Source: Oligoflexia bacterium
Lineage (GTDB): Bacteria; Bdellovibrionota_B; Oligoflexia; Oligoflexales; JAGOVF01
Length of the DNA: 64,000 bases
Direction of reading: 5' to 3'
Assembly (NCBI GenBank): GCA_030432875.1
Contig: JAUILP010000001.1
Span: 103,086-167,085 of the forward strand
How positions within the stretch are numbered: the stretch's first letter is position 1; every line of letters starts with the position of its first letter. Shown piece by piece: positions 1 through 8,875 of the stretch. Under the pieces are notes generated by a model. The model made no database searches and was not told where the DNA came from. It saw only the letters and a list, made by a program, of their open reading frames with translations. Made by a program: the position numbers and the translations under genes.

Positions 1-171
1 CACGCCACAAAAACGACAGGGAGTCTTTTTCCAGTCTATATTTTCTAGTGTAGGTGTCGCTTGGTCACGGGCAAACAAAATTCCCGGGATTAGGCTACTT
101 GCAGAAACCAGGGCTGCACTGATAGCCAATTCTTTTATAAATTCTCTCCTAGTTTTTTCCGCTATTTGCAT
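1..171 (-). CDS. napA: Periplasmic nitrate reductase catalytic subunit NapA, N-terminal fragment (runs off window)
   Basis: Reverse-strand translation MQIAEKTRREFIKELAISAALVSASSLIPGILFARDQATPTLENIDWKKTPCRFCGV: Tat-type RREFIK signal and NapA-like W-K-x-PCRFCG Fe-S motif; sits directly after a NapD-like ORF. Confidence 0.8.
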   Translation of the reverse strand, partial: MQIAEKTRREFIKELAISAALVSASSLIPGILFARDQATPTLENIDWKKTPCRFCGV

Positions 172-207
172 TGTTGAATCCTATGTTTAAGAATTTAATC
201 TCATAAA

Positions 208-462
208 CTACACAGAAGCCCCAAAGGTCATCATTAAAGACTCGACACCGGGGAGATTTTCTATGGTCGATATTCGTATTTTTTCTGCTTGCGGATCCTC
301 ACTTTCGAGAGTAATTATCAGGACATTTTTATTTGTAGAGGGTAGAACTTCGCAGAAAGAATATTGAGCTAGAGATTTAATGATCTCTTCTTTGTTTTTA
401 GGGAGGAAATAGAGTAAGAAGCTTTTAATTACCATCGGTTGCCAAGATTTAAGGTCAATCAA
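208..462 (-). CDS. napD: NapD-like nitrate reductase maturation chaperone
   Basis: 84-aa ORF with NapD-like pattern (VLIITLESEDPQAEKIRISTIENLPGVESLMMTF), immediately upstream of napA. Start may be the internal ATG at 435. Confidence 0.7.
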   Translation of the reverse strand: MIDLKSWQPMVIKSFLLYFLPKNKEEIIKSLAQYSFCEVLPSTNKNVLIITLESEDPQAEKIRISTIENLPGVESLMMTFGASV

Positions 463-778
463 AACATACTATGTCAATAATTCTATACAAGAAATACTTA
501 CTATTCAATCACCTTTCTAACAACCTACATAGGGTGTATTAAAATTGAATGGAGTTAAGGGTGATTAAAACGCGCAAGAAGTAGAATTATGCATGAGGAA
601 GAGGCATAGTGATGAGGAGGCACATAATAAAAATTCAAAGACGATATTTTTTTTTGATAAATAACACAAAATCCATAATCAAATTATTGACTATGGACTT
701 TATGGATAGTTTAAGTGCTGATAGGGAGAAATTTTATCTGTTCTTTGCCATTTCTTGTCGTTTTTTTCCCAATAGGAA

Positions 779-1414
779 TTACCGCATTTTGCCTTTTCCT
801 GGCTTCATTTCTTTTTTTCCAGGTCCCATCTTTCCCATGTCTTTCTCTTGGCACGCCGCATCTTTACCGGCCATGGGGCAGGCATCAAGCATCTGGGTGC
901 ATTCTCCAGCAGGTTTTCCCGCTTTTAGGCAAGTTGCAACCTTGCCGTGAACTTCGGCCATTTTTGTATGCATTTCCTGTGTGAAATGCTCATGAGAATG
1001 GTCTTTTTTATTTTTACCCATACCGGCTTCTGGGGGCATTACCATAGGGCATTCCTTGGCAGATTTGCCTGATTTTAAACAGTTTGCTGCGTCCAGGTGG
1101 GCTTTAGCAAGCTTTTCATGAAGGGCGGGGTCTTTCATCTTAGCGTGGGCGCCGTGCATCCCTTTGGATTTCATGCCGTGGTGCCGCATGCCTTTTTTTC
1201 CTTTCATGTTCGCATTCATCGTTTGTTCCGCTTCTGCTTTGTTTTCAGTTGCGGCATTTTTTACAGTAGCCTCAGCGCTGTCTTGAGAAGTGTTGGAGGG
1301 GGTTACTGCAGCAGCCTCACCTTTAGGGGTTGAAGCTGCTTCTTCCGTAGTCGTACAGTTTAAAAAAAACGCAGATGAAAAAAATACAAAACCAAACGCT
1401 AATAATTTTTTCAT
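779..1414 (-). CDS. Met/His/Cys-rich putative lipoprotein, possible metal binding
   Basis: Start placed at MKKLLAFGFVFFSSAFFLNC (lipoprotein signal). KGKKGMRHHGMKSKGMHGAH region plus two ~29-aa repeats ending CLKxGKxxxEC. Confidence 0.75.
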   Translation of the reverse strand: MKKLLAFGFVFFSSAFFLNCTTTEEAASTPKGEAAAVTPSNTSQDSAEATVKNAATENKAEAEQTMNANMKGKKGMRHHGMKSKGMHGAHAKMKDPALHEKLAKAHLDAANCLKSGKSAKECPMVMPPEAGMGKNKKDHSHEHFTQEMHTKMAEVHGKVATCLKAGKPAGECTQMLDACPMAGKDAACQEKDMGKMGPGKKEMKPGKGKMR

Positions 1415-1518
1415 AAATACTTTCCTTTCGTGAAATTTCAAAATAAAGACGCCATGATACTTTAGCGCAAACGGACAAATTTTTATAGATAAATGAAGTT
1501 TAGCGTTTAAAGTTTGCG

Positions 1519-2802
1519 TCACACTTGGGCAATAATTTCTTCGAGGGCTTTGATAACAAGTTCGACGTGTTTCTGTGTTGTCGTGAAAGATGGGGTAAAC
1601 ATGATGCACTCACCTGTCTCTCCGGCTGCCAGTCCAATCACCGCTTTTTCGCGGAGTTTATCCATAGCTGTTGCTCCTTTTCCTGAGCTACCGAAATCGA
1701 TGCCCTGCATAAGTCCCTTCCCTCTAACCGTAACAGAGTGAGGTGCTTTTTTTGCAACCGCTACCAGCCCGGCATGGAAATTGTTTCCAAGGGTAAGTAT
1801 ATGCTCCATAAAATTTGGTTGGCTAATGCGCTTTAAAACATTTACCGCACACGAAGCACTTAGGGGATGCCCAAAAAAAGTTCCCGTATGGCGAGCTTCG
1901 CCTGTATTGGGGGGCCAAGCAGCCATTACTTTTTCCGTCCCGACAACTGCAGAAATTGGCATACCTGCTCCCAGGGCTTTTCCAAAACAGACGATATCCG
2001 CTTCAAACTCATCAGCGTAAGTTATACGCCCCGTTCTCCCCATGCCGCAGTATATTTCATCAAAAATAAGCGGAAGATCATTCTCTTTGGCTAGGCTAAC
2101 CAGATTGTGTAACCACGCTGGCTGTGCAATGTGGATGCCCGCACGACCTTGAACGGGTTCGATAATAATACCGGCTAATTTTCTTGCTGTTTTTTGCTGA
2201 CTTGCCCAAATAATTTCTTTTATATCGTCGATATTGCAGTTTAGGGGGAGCCAGTGGGAGAGGCCTGTGCCAGAACTTGAGCACCAAGACTCAAAGCCCT
2301 GCTTGAAAAACGAGCTTTCGGTTACGCGCAGGGCGCCAAAATCAACACCATGGTAAGCCCCCTTAAAAGCTAAAAATACACTGCCTCCTGTATAAAGAAG
2401 GGCTGTTTTGAGCGCGGTTTCAGCGGCCTGGGCGCCAGTTACTGCCAGTGATACGCGGCTAAAACGGGGAGGTAATGCCCTAAGAAGAAGCTCTTCCAAA
2501 AGGATTTTGGCTGTACTGGGGTAAAGATCTCCTAGGCCATGGAGAATTGGCGGAGGGTTTTTATGGTTTCCTACGGAATAAGCCTCAAAAAGCGTTTGCA
2601 CAAATTCAGGGGCGTGACCAAAAGAGAGAGCACCAAATCCCCCGCAAAAATCTAAATACTGTTTTCCGGTGACATCATAAATAAAATCACCATAGGCTTT
2701 TTCCATCACAATAGGATGGGTGGCTGGGATATAAGTCGCGTCGGAAACTTCACTTTTTTTAAGGCGTGCCAGCCAGGATTCATTAGAAGGGGTATTTTTC
2801 AT
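1519..2802 (-). CDS. Class III PLP-dependent aminotransferase (4-aminobutyrate/diaminobutyrate aminotransferase-like)
   Basis: Motifs LIFDEIYCGMGRTG, FGKALGAGMPISAVVG, GTFFGHPLSASCAVNVL typical of class III aminotransferases. Confidence 0.85.
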   Translation of the reverse strand: MKNTPSNESWLARLKKSEVSDATYIPATHPIVMEKAYGDFIYDVTGKQYLDFCGGFGALSFGHAPEFVQTLFEAYSVGNHKNPPPILHGLGDLYPSTAKILLEELLLRALPPRFSRVSLAVTGAQAAETALKTALLYTGGSVFLAFKGAYHGVDFGALRVTESSFFKQGFESWCSSSGTGLSHWLPLNCNIDDIKEIIWASQQKTARKLAGIIIEPVQGRAGIHIAQPAWLHNLVSLAKENDLPLIFDEIYCGMGRTGRITYADEFEADIVCFGKALGAGMPISAVVGTEKVMAAWPPNTGEARHTGTFFGHPLSASCAVNVLKRISQPNFMEHILTLGNNFHAGLVAVAKKAPHSVTVRGKGLMQGIDFGSSGKGATAMDKLREKAVIGLAAGETGECIMFTPSFTTTQKHVELVIKALEEIIAQV

Positions 2803-2805
2803 GCC

Positions 2806-3465
2806 TTAAACTCCGCGTTTCGTCGGTTTCCAAATATATTTGTGCATTTGTAACTGCATGCGTATATTTTTTAATTTTACGGATAGAACCCATTCAGCAA
2901 GAGCATCGGGCTTGACGAGGCCAAAGGCTGGGGAAAAAAGAATATGAGCTTTTTGTTCAAGATTGCGATTTTTGATGAGCTCTAGCGACCAGTCAAAGTC
3001 GGCGCGATCTGTAATAACAAATTTAACCTCATCAGTAGCTTTTAGAGCATCGATATTGGTATAAAGATTTTTTTCCATCATACCACTCCCTGGTGTCTTC
3101 ATATCTAATATGATGCGGACTCTCGGATCAATGGACTCAATGGGCAGAGCTCCGCTGGTTTCTATGAGGACGGTATAGTTTAAATCAGCGAGGGACCGTA
3201 GCAGAGAGATTGAACCGGGCTGCGCTAATGGTTCGCCACCCGTGAGTTCAACAAGATTGACGCCAAATTGGGCGACCTGAGCCATGATTTCTTCGTGAGT
3301 AAGTTTGGTTCCAGAGTGGAAGGCGTAGGCTGTATCACAATAACGGCAGCGCAGGGGGCATCCCGTCAATCTGATAAAAACACACGGAATTCCTGCGAAG
3401 GACGATTCGCCTTGGAGGCTCAAATAAATTTCATTAACGATAAGCTGATTTTCTTCATTTTTCAT
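2806..3465 (-). CDS. queE: 7-carboxy-7-deazaguanine synthase (radical SAM)
   Basis: NEIYLSLQGESSFAGIPCVFIRLTGCPLRCRYCDTAYAF with CxxxCxxC cluster, ELTGGEPLAQ. Confidence 0.9.
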   Translation of the reverse strand: MKNEENQLIVNEIYLSLQGESSFAGIPCVFIRLTGCPLRCRYCDTAYAFHSGTKLTHEEIMAQVAQFGVNLVELTGGEPLAQPGSISLLRSLADLNYTVLIETSGALPIESIDPRVRIILDMKTPGSGMMEKNLYTNIDALKATDEVKFVITDRADFDWSLELIKNRNLEQKAHILFSPAFGLVKPDALAEWVLSVKLKNIRMQLQMHKYIWKPTKRGV

Positions 3466-3570
3466 ATTGATTGACCGCCATGCAAAGGTCTGGATATTGA
3501 TTAGGAGTATGTTAAAAGCATTTTTCTGTAAAGTAACTTTTATCGATTGTCTTGCGGCAAGTCGCGGTAG

Positions 3571-3593
3571 ACCCTAGGTGCGCAGGGTTTTTT
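3571..3593 (+). terminator. Possible rho-independent terminator
   Basis: ACCCT-aggtgcgc-AGGGT followed by TTTTTT; short stem. Confidence 0.3.
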
Positions 3594-3626
3594 CTGGATA
3601 AGTATTTATTATTGTGTTTAAAATGA

Positions 3627-3733
3627 GCGTGCCACCCCCTGTTCGAGCGCTATTCTTACGAGAGGAGCAATATGGGCTCTTTTTTTCGGGATCAGGTGAT
3701 GGTACCCTACTTAGGGTTTGAACCGGCACCCGC
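3627..3733 (+). ncRNA. Candidate structured RNA (6S-like architecture possible, unproven)
   Basis: Nested long-range pairings GTGCC/GGCAC (3629-3633 with 3725-3729) and GTTCGAGC/GTTTGAAC (3641-3648 with 3716-3723), an apical GAGC/GCTC hairpin and an alternative ACCCTA-CT-TAGGGT hairpin in the 3' arm. Confidence 0.25.
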
Positions 3734-3842
3734 GTTACCGTTGGTTCTCGTTAAAAGTAGATAGTTTAAACGATAAAGGAGTTCTCCAATTTACTTACAT
3801 GATAAATTTCCATCTGATTTTTTAAGCAAAGGCCCATTTCAA

Positions 3843-4778
3843 ATGACGATTGTTCAGCTGGGTGTTTCTTGGAAACTCCTGCAGACATATTACTTGGGAC
3901 TGGGTTTGCCTCTTATAACATTGAGTGTCTGGGGTATTTGGTATTTTGTGGCCCAAAAATCGAGAATGGCTGTAGAGATTGTTAGGGAAATCTTTAATAA
4001 GGCTGACGTAAATGGCATCATTAATACCCAGGGCCTATTTCAGCAAGTTTTGTCTTATTTATGGAGTTACATCTCTGTTTCATTGGTAGCCGTCGTTTTC
4101 TTTATTTTTCTTTACGAAATTCTTATCGCCTTAACTTTGTCGGTCTTAAAGGAACATAAAGCGCCAAATCTAAAAAAATCTGTAAAAAGCGCGCTAAGAG
4201 CGACGCCTTGGGCTTTGTTGGGCCTTGTGATCCTTGGACTATTTATTTTGGTATGGTTTAATGTCAATCAGTTTATTCTTGGGCCTTTAGCTGCACTAAC
4301 GGTACCGCTGGGAATGATGTTGGCTATGGCTATTTTTTTGATGGTCAATGTCATCATGCAAGACGACAATCTCCGCCTATTTGAAGCGACGGCTTATGCT
4401 GCAAAGCTTTGGTGGGCCCGCCAACAGCGCTACACAAAAACGACTATAGTTTTATATGTTATCAATTGTATTTTAATTGCCTATTTTTTCCTTGGTATTA
4501 TTCAGAGTGGAACTGAATACCTTAGCATCATTAACCTTCATTCTTTGGGCCTTGGTGAAAGTTTGGGTCAAACTTTCCCGTCCATTTTCGACCATATTTC
4601 GGTTATCATTGAGGGTTTTGCTGTTTCAATAGCGCTTATTTTCTTAGTCTTTTGTTCGGTCCATATTTATTTGCTTCTCGCCAAAATTAGGCTGTTTTAT
4701 AGCTTTAGCCGGGTCTATCATGATTTGGGAGCGAAGAAAATGCGAGACGAAGTCGAGCGTTTTCTTGATGAAAAATAA
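3843..4778 (+). CDS. Multi-pass membrane protein of unknown function
   Basis: 311-aa ORF with many hydrophobic segments; no family recognised. Confidence 0.7.
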   Translation: MTIVQLGVSWKLLQTYYLGLGLPLITLSVWGIWYFVAQKSRMAVEIVREIFNKADVNGIINTQGLFQQVLSYLWSYISVSLVAVVFFIFLYEILIALTLSVLKEHKAPNLKKSVKSALRATPWALLGLVILGLFILVWFNVNQFILGPLAALTVPLGMMLAMAIFLMVNVIMQDDNLRLFEATAYAAKLWWARQQRYTKTTIVLYVINCILIAYFFLGIIQSGTEYLSIINLHSLGLGESLGQTFPSIFDHISVIIEGFAVSIALIFLVFCSVHIYLLLAKIRLFYSFSRVYHDLGAKKMRDEVERFLDEK

Positions 4779-4813
4779 AAGATAAATATTAGTTTTTATT
4801 TAGGGGAAAAATT

Positions 4814-5158
4814 ATGGGTATGACGATATTTCTCTTAATTATTTCTAACCTGTTTATGACTTACGCTTGGTACGGGCATTTAAAAGATTTCGGTACCAAG
4901 CCGCTTATTTTTGTAATCCTATTGAGCTGGGTTGTGGCTTTTTTTGAATATTGTTTTCAGGTTCCCGCGAATAGAATTGGCTACAAGTACTTTACTGTTT
5001 ATCAATTGAAGCTTGTCCAGGAAGTGATTACACTTTCGGTCTTTACTCTGTTCGCTACTTTTTATTTTGGGGTGAAGCCAACAATAAATTTTTTGTGGGC
5101 CGGAATGTGCTTGATTGGTGCGGTATTTTTTATATTTCGTGATATCCCTAAAATTTAA
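4814..5158 (+). CDS. DMT-family small membrane protein (DUF486)
   Basis: FMTYAWYGHLKDF...SWVVAFFEYCFQVPANRIGY...YQLKLVQEVITLSVF matches the DUF486 signature from memory. Confidence 0.85.
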   Translation: MGMTIFLLIISNLFMTYAWYGHLKDFGTKPLIFVILLSWVVAFFEYCFQVPANRIGYKYFTVYQLKLVQEVITLSVFTLFATFYFGVKPTINFLWAGMCLIGAVFFIFRDIPKI

Positions 5159-5231
5159 AAACCTTACTTGCCCTGATTTCCCGCGAGTGAAAACACTTTA
5201 ACACCGCAGAGAAATTTTCTGTCGAAGTGAG

Positions 5232-5933
5232 TCATTCGTTTGTAAAAATGGTGTTATTTTTTTGAGCTCTTGCATAAAGGTTGGGGAGCTGATCTTTCTC
5301 AGGTTCAATAAGAAGGTCTCTGAGTTCGGTGCGTAAAAAATGGCTTGCTTTTTTTTGCATCTGTACGACAAACTCTTCCGGTCTAGTGGTGACAAGGCCC
5401 GCATCAATAAGGCCAGTAAGAAATTTTTCATGTGATTTTCCGGCTCTATATGCAGGCTCCCTTGAGGGGTGAGGCAAGACGTTTTTAATCAACGTTTGAT
5501 CTACCGTTAGCAGTATAGAAGCTTGATAAAGTAAATAATTGCGGCTGCGAAAAATGGAAGTTCCTGCAATTTTTTTTCCTTGCCAAACAATATCGCTGAT
5601 TCCATCTTGACTAAGTTCCGCACACTTGCTTTCAAGAGCAGAAAGAAAATTTATTAGTGACGTGTTAATGCGACTAAAATATTTGCTATTATTAAAATGG
5701 TCTTGAACCCATGTTCCGAGACTAAATACAATACATCCCGGATAGAGAATTACAGCGCCCCCACCGCCTGCGCGCCGCGCCACCGGGATGTTGTGGCTCT
5801 TGCAGTACTCTAGGTTGACTTCTCTCTCGGGATCATTACTCGCGCCCACAACAGCAATGGGGGTGACGGGGAGGAATATATTTGTAGCAAACGCCTCATG
5901 GCTGCGAAACAGAATTTGATTGTCTATCCACAT
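5232..5933 (-). CDS. Lipoate-protein ligase family protein (BPL/LPL fold)
   Basis: VARRAGGGGAVILYPGCIVFSLG and DIVWQGKKIAGTSIFRSRNYLLYQASIL motifs. Confidence 0.85.
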   Translation of the reverse strand: MWIDNQILFRSHEAFATNIFLPVTPIAVVGASNDPEREVNLEYCKSHNIPVARRAGGGGAVILYPGCIVFSLGTWVQDHFNNSKYFSRINTSLINFLSALESKCAELSQDGISDIVWQGKKIAGTSIFRSRNYLLYQASILLTVDQTLIKNVLPHPSREPAYRAGKSHEKFLTGLIDAGLVTTRPEEFVVQMQKKASHFLRTELRDLLIEPEKDQLPNLYARAQKNNTIFTNE

Positions 5934-5954
5934 ACCCAGGAAACCTTTTTGTGT

Positions 5955-7337
5955 CTAATTCTTGATAAACGCGTTAATCCATATGGCGACATTCACAAAG
6001 ATTAGCACCCCAATTAAATCCACTAAGGAGGCAATGAACGGAGATGAACTAATCGCAGGATCGAGTTTGATTTTTTTAAAGAGAAAGGGTAATAAGCCGC
6101 CAAGGAGAGCCCCACATAAAACAACGCCAACAAGCGTAAAGAATACGATAAACATCACATGAGTTTCATAGCCCCAGGTATAGCTTCGAATCATCCCTAA
6201 AATGCCCAAAATAAGCCCAAGGCCGAGTCCTGATACCAATTCCCTGAAAGCAACCCTTTGCCAATCAGCTAAATCCATCTCCCTAATCGCAAATCCCCGA
6301 ATAACGAGTGACGCTGACTGAGTACCGGAATTGCCCCCCGAAGAGATAATCAGGGGTAAAAAATAGATGAGATAGCTCAAATCACTGATGGTTTTATCAT
6401 AATGCTTCAGCGCCGCACCAGTTAAAAGTTCTCCCAAAAACAACACGCTGAGCCATCCCGCTCGTTTTCTGAGAAGGGTTAAAATTGGTGTGGCAAAATA
6501 GGAGTCTTCAAGATTTGCTTGTCCACCAAACTGCTGAATATCTTCGGTTGCTTCCTCTTCAGCAATATCAAAAACGTCATCTGAAGTTACGTAGCCCACC
6601 AAAATATTGTCATCATCTAAAACCGGAAAATGACTTTGGTCATATTTTCTAAAATAATCAACAGCCTTTATCTGTGGGTCGTCCGCATTTAAAGTGACAA
6701 CATCAGTAAACATGACCTCTTTAAGGAATTTTGAAGGGGGGTCTGTGGTGATTAAAATAGCGGGATGCACTTCCCCTAACAGGCGTCCCTGTTTATCCGT
6801 GACAAAGAAAAAATCAATATCCTGAATATCGGTATGATTATAACGCCACCTAATAAAGGAAAGTGCTTCATTGACGGTCATCGTTTCAAAAAGAGTCAGA
6901 AACTCGGTGTTGGATAAGCGCCCGACAGAATCTTCCGGGTAACTAAGCAGGCGCCAAGCGATGCGGCTTTGGTCGGGATCGAGCTTAGCTAGAATTTTGT
7001 CGCGAATGTCGGCGTCTAGTTCTTCAAGGAGTTTGGTGCGATCATCCGGCTCCATGTCATTTATGATAGCGCCCATAACAACATCAGGGAGTTCGTTGAG
7101 CAATTTTTCTTGAAGATCAATGGATAGGTATGGGAACAGTTCCGGACGACGATCGCGACTTAAGGCTCGGAGGATTATGACCATATCCTGTACCTGAATG
7201 TCTTCACAACTCTCAGCGAGATCCGGGATACGAATGTCTTGAAGAGCTTTTCGCAGAGATTTGAGATCTCTTGCCGCGATAAAGGCAAGCAAGTCTTCAG
7301 GGGAGATTTTTTTTAATTCATCCTTCTGTTCTTGCAT
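5955..7337 (-). CDS. mgtE: Magnesium transporter MgtE
   Basis: N-terminal MgtE_N repeats, tandem CBS domains, C-terminal GGNSGTQSASLVIRGFA transport segment. Confidence 0.92.
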   Translation of the reverse strand: MQEQKDELKKISPEDLLAFIAARDLKSLRKALQDIRIPDLAESCEDIQVQDMVIILRALSRDRRPELFPYLSIDLQEKLLNELPDVVMGAIINDMEPDDRTKLLEELDADIRDKILAKLDPDQSRIAWRLLSYPEDSVGRLSNTEFLTLFETMTVNEALSFIRWRYNHTDIQDIDFFFVTDKQGRLLGEVHPAILITTDPPSKFLKEVMFTDVVTLNADDPQIKAVDYFRKYDQSHFPVLDDDNILVGYVTSDDVFDIAEEEATEDIQQFGGQANLEDSYFATPILTLLRKRAGWLSVLFLGELLTGAALKHYDKTISDLSYLIYFLPLIISSGGNSGTQSASLVIRGFAIREMDLADWQRVAFRELVSGLGLGLILGILGMIRSYTWGYETHVMFIVFFTLVGVVLCGALLGGLLPFLFKKIKLDPAISSSPFIASLVDLIGVLIFVNVAIWINAFIKN

Positions 7338-7406
7338 TATTAACCTTCTTAGACAATTAAAATCCTAAATCACTTTTTAGCGTATTGGCGTCGCTATTCC
7401 TTGTTC

Positions 7407-8441
7407 TTAAAGGCAGAATGACTGGAGTTCCTGCTGCGGACTAGCATGGCTGATTTTTAATTTTTTGTCGAGTAACACCATAAACTCTTTTAAATTTTTG
7501 GATTTGCTACAGGTATAAGCATTTTGCCATTCTTTTTTATTAAATTGATATAACGCTGAAGCCATAATTGAGGCGTTATTCCAGTCATCTCGCTGAGCAT
7601 AATCATAAGTTTTAAATGATGGTTTGAGCGGTGGCTTGAGATGCTCTGCGATTATAGCTGCTTTTTCAGCGAGAATCGCCTTTTTTTCTCTTCCGGATGT
7701 TTTTGCGTAAAGGTTATTCAAAGACTCTTGGAGATGGCGAATCCAATTTGAAAAAATGAGCTCATCTTCATTGCGTGCCTTGAGAGCTTTTATAGAGTCG
7801 GAATCATTTTCTTCGCTCAAATAGGCGGTCGCCATTTGGTAGCCGATAAATTCAGCAAATTGTTCATTGAAGTCAGCGTCGCCACTGATCCACATGGTGC
7901 GATGGGCGAGTTCATGGAAAAGGGTTTCCGCGATTTTATCTCTGTCCTTGTCAATCATCGTGCTGAGGATTGGATCGCTAAACCAGCCCAAACTAGAAAA
8001 CGCGCCAACTCCCCCGATGCTGACATCAAAATCATCTTTCTTTAACCTGAGCGCCTCTTGTCGGGCATCCTCCAAATCATAAAACCCAAGATAAGGAACA
8101 GAACCCACAATAGGAAACCACCAGGTTTTTAGCGTCATAGAGTTCCAGGGAGCTGCCTGGACCACGTAGCTGATTTGTGGCTCCTTGAGCTTTATGTAGT
8201 AGGTATAGGCGTCCCCTATTTTAAAATTCATTTTTTCCGCAAATGACAGCATTTTTTTTACTTCTAACAGTTTTTTCGCTTCGGCAATTTTCTGTGGGTC
8301 TCCGCTGCGAAGGTTGTCGGCAATAACTTGGTCCACTGGGGTGCGAGTGTTGATGAGGGCATTAAAACTGAGACCTTGTTTCAGTAGATAGCAGCCGCTC
8401 AGCAGCGAAGAAAAAATTAAAGCTGTTACGAATTTTAACAT
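7407..8441 (-). CDS. Putative aminopeptidase lipoprotein (Aminopep/PF10023-like)
   Basis: Lipobox LLSGC, DPILSTMI..., ETLFHELAHRTMWISGDADFNEQFAEFIG. Confidence 0.85.
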   Translation of the reverse strand: MLKFVTALIFSSLLSGCYLLKQGLSFNALINTRTPVDQVIADNLRSGDPQKIAEAKKLLEVKKMLSFAEKMNFKIGDAYTYYIKLKEPQISYVVQAAPWNSMTLKTWWFPIVGSVPYLGFYDLEDARQEALRLKKDDFDVSIGGVGAFSSLGWFSDPILSTMIDKDRDKIAETLFHELAHRTMWISGDADFNEQFAEFIGYQMATAYLSEENDSDSIKALKARNEDELIFSNWIRHLQESLNNLYAKTSGREKKAILAEKAAIIAEHLKPPLKPSFKTYDYAQRDDWNNASIMASALYQFNKKEWQNAYTCSKSKNLKEFMVLLDKKLKISHASPQQELQSFCL

Positions 8442-8875
8442 TTAACTCCCGTTTTTTTCTGTAATTTCTCAAAAAAGCAACAGCCTGCAGTGTATCCCCC
8501 TGTGCTCCTCGGCCCATTTACCGAACGTAAGCTGCGTTATGGTGCAGGGCGATGGCTTGCCTCCCAACGGTTTTTTTGAAATTACTCTTTTTTTACCGTC
8601 TCACCACAAAAATCGCTCGGGAATAAGTGGCAAATTATTCGACATGTTGTCCAAAAAAAACAGGCATTCCTACCTATTGGTTTTTTGAAAGTGTAATCAT
8701 TATAGCATATTGAGCTTTGGCAAGAAAATTGCTTCTTTATCGGAAAATCATGATGCCGAAACTTGGTCCTCGTGGCTGAAATTATAATTTGATTTGTCAA
8801 CTTGAGGGTTGTTGAAAATCATTTTTGGGTTGGGCGTCCTGAGTTTAGAGGTTCTATCAATAACGCTTACATAAA

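Noticed and set aside
430-500. FNR/DNR-type TTGAT-N4-ATCAA box upstream of napDA
   Set aside because: Only TTGACATAGTATGTTTTGATTGAC-like sequence present; the second half-site does not match.
661-714. ATCCATAA...TTATGGAT inverted repeat as a regulatory switch
   Set aside because: AT-rich, weak stem with overlapping partial repeats; at best a weak terminator for the minus-strand lipoprotein gene.
609-984. Two + strand ORFs (113 and 89 aa)
   Set aside because: Overlap each other and lie largely antisense to the convincing Met/His-rich lipoprotein gene; no family features or good RBS.
3710-3740. Possible tRNA T-arm (GGGTTTGAACCGGC)
   Set aside because: No matching acceptor, anticodon or D-arm could be built around it.
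8582-8800. 72-aa minus-strand ORF in the gap before 8876
   Set aside because: Low-complexity composition, no RBS or recognisable motif; likely chance ORF.
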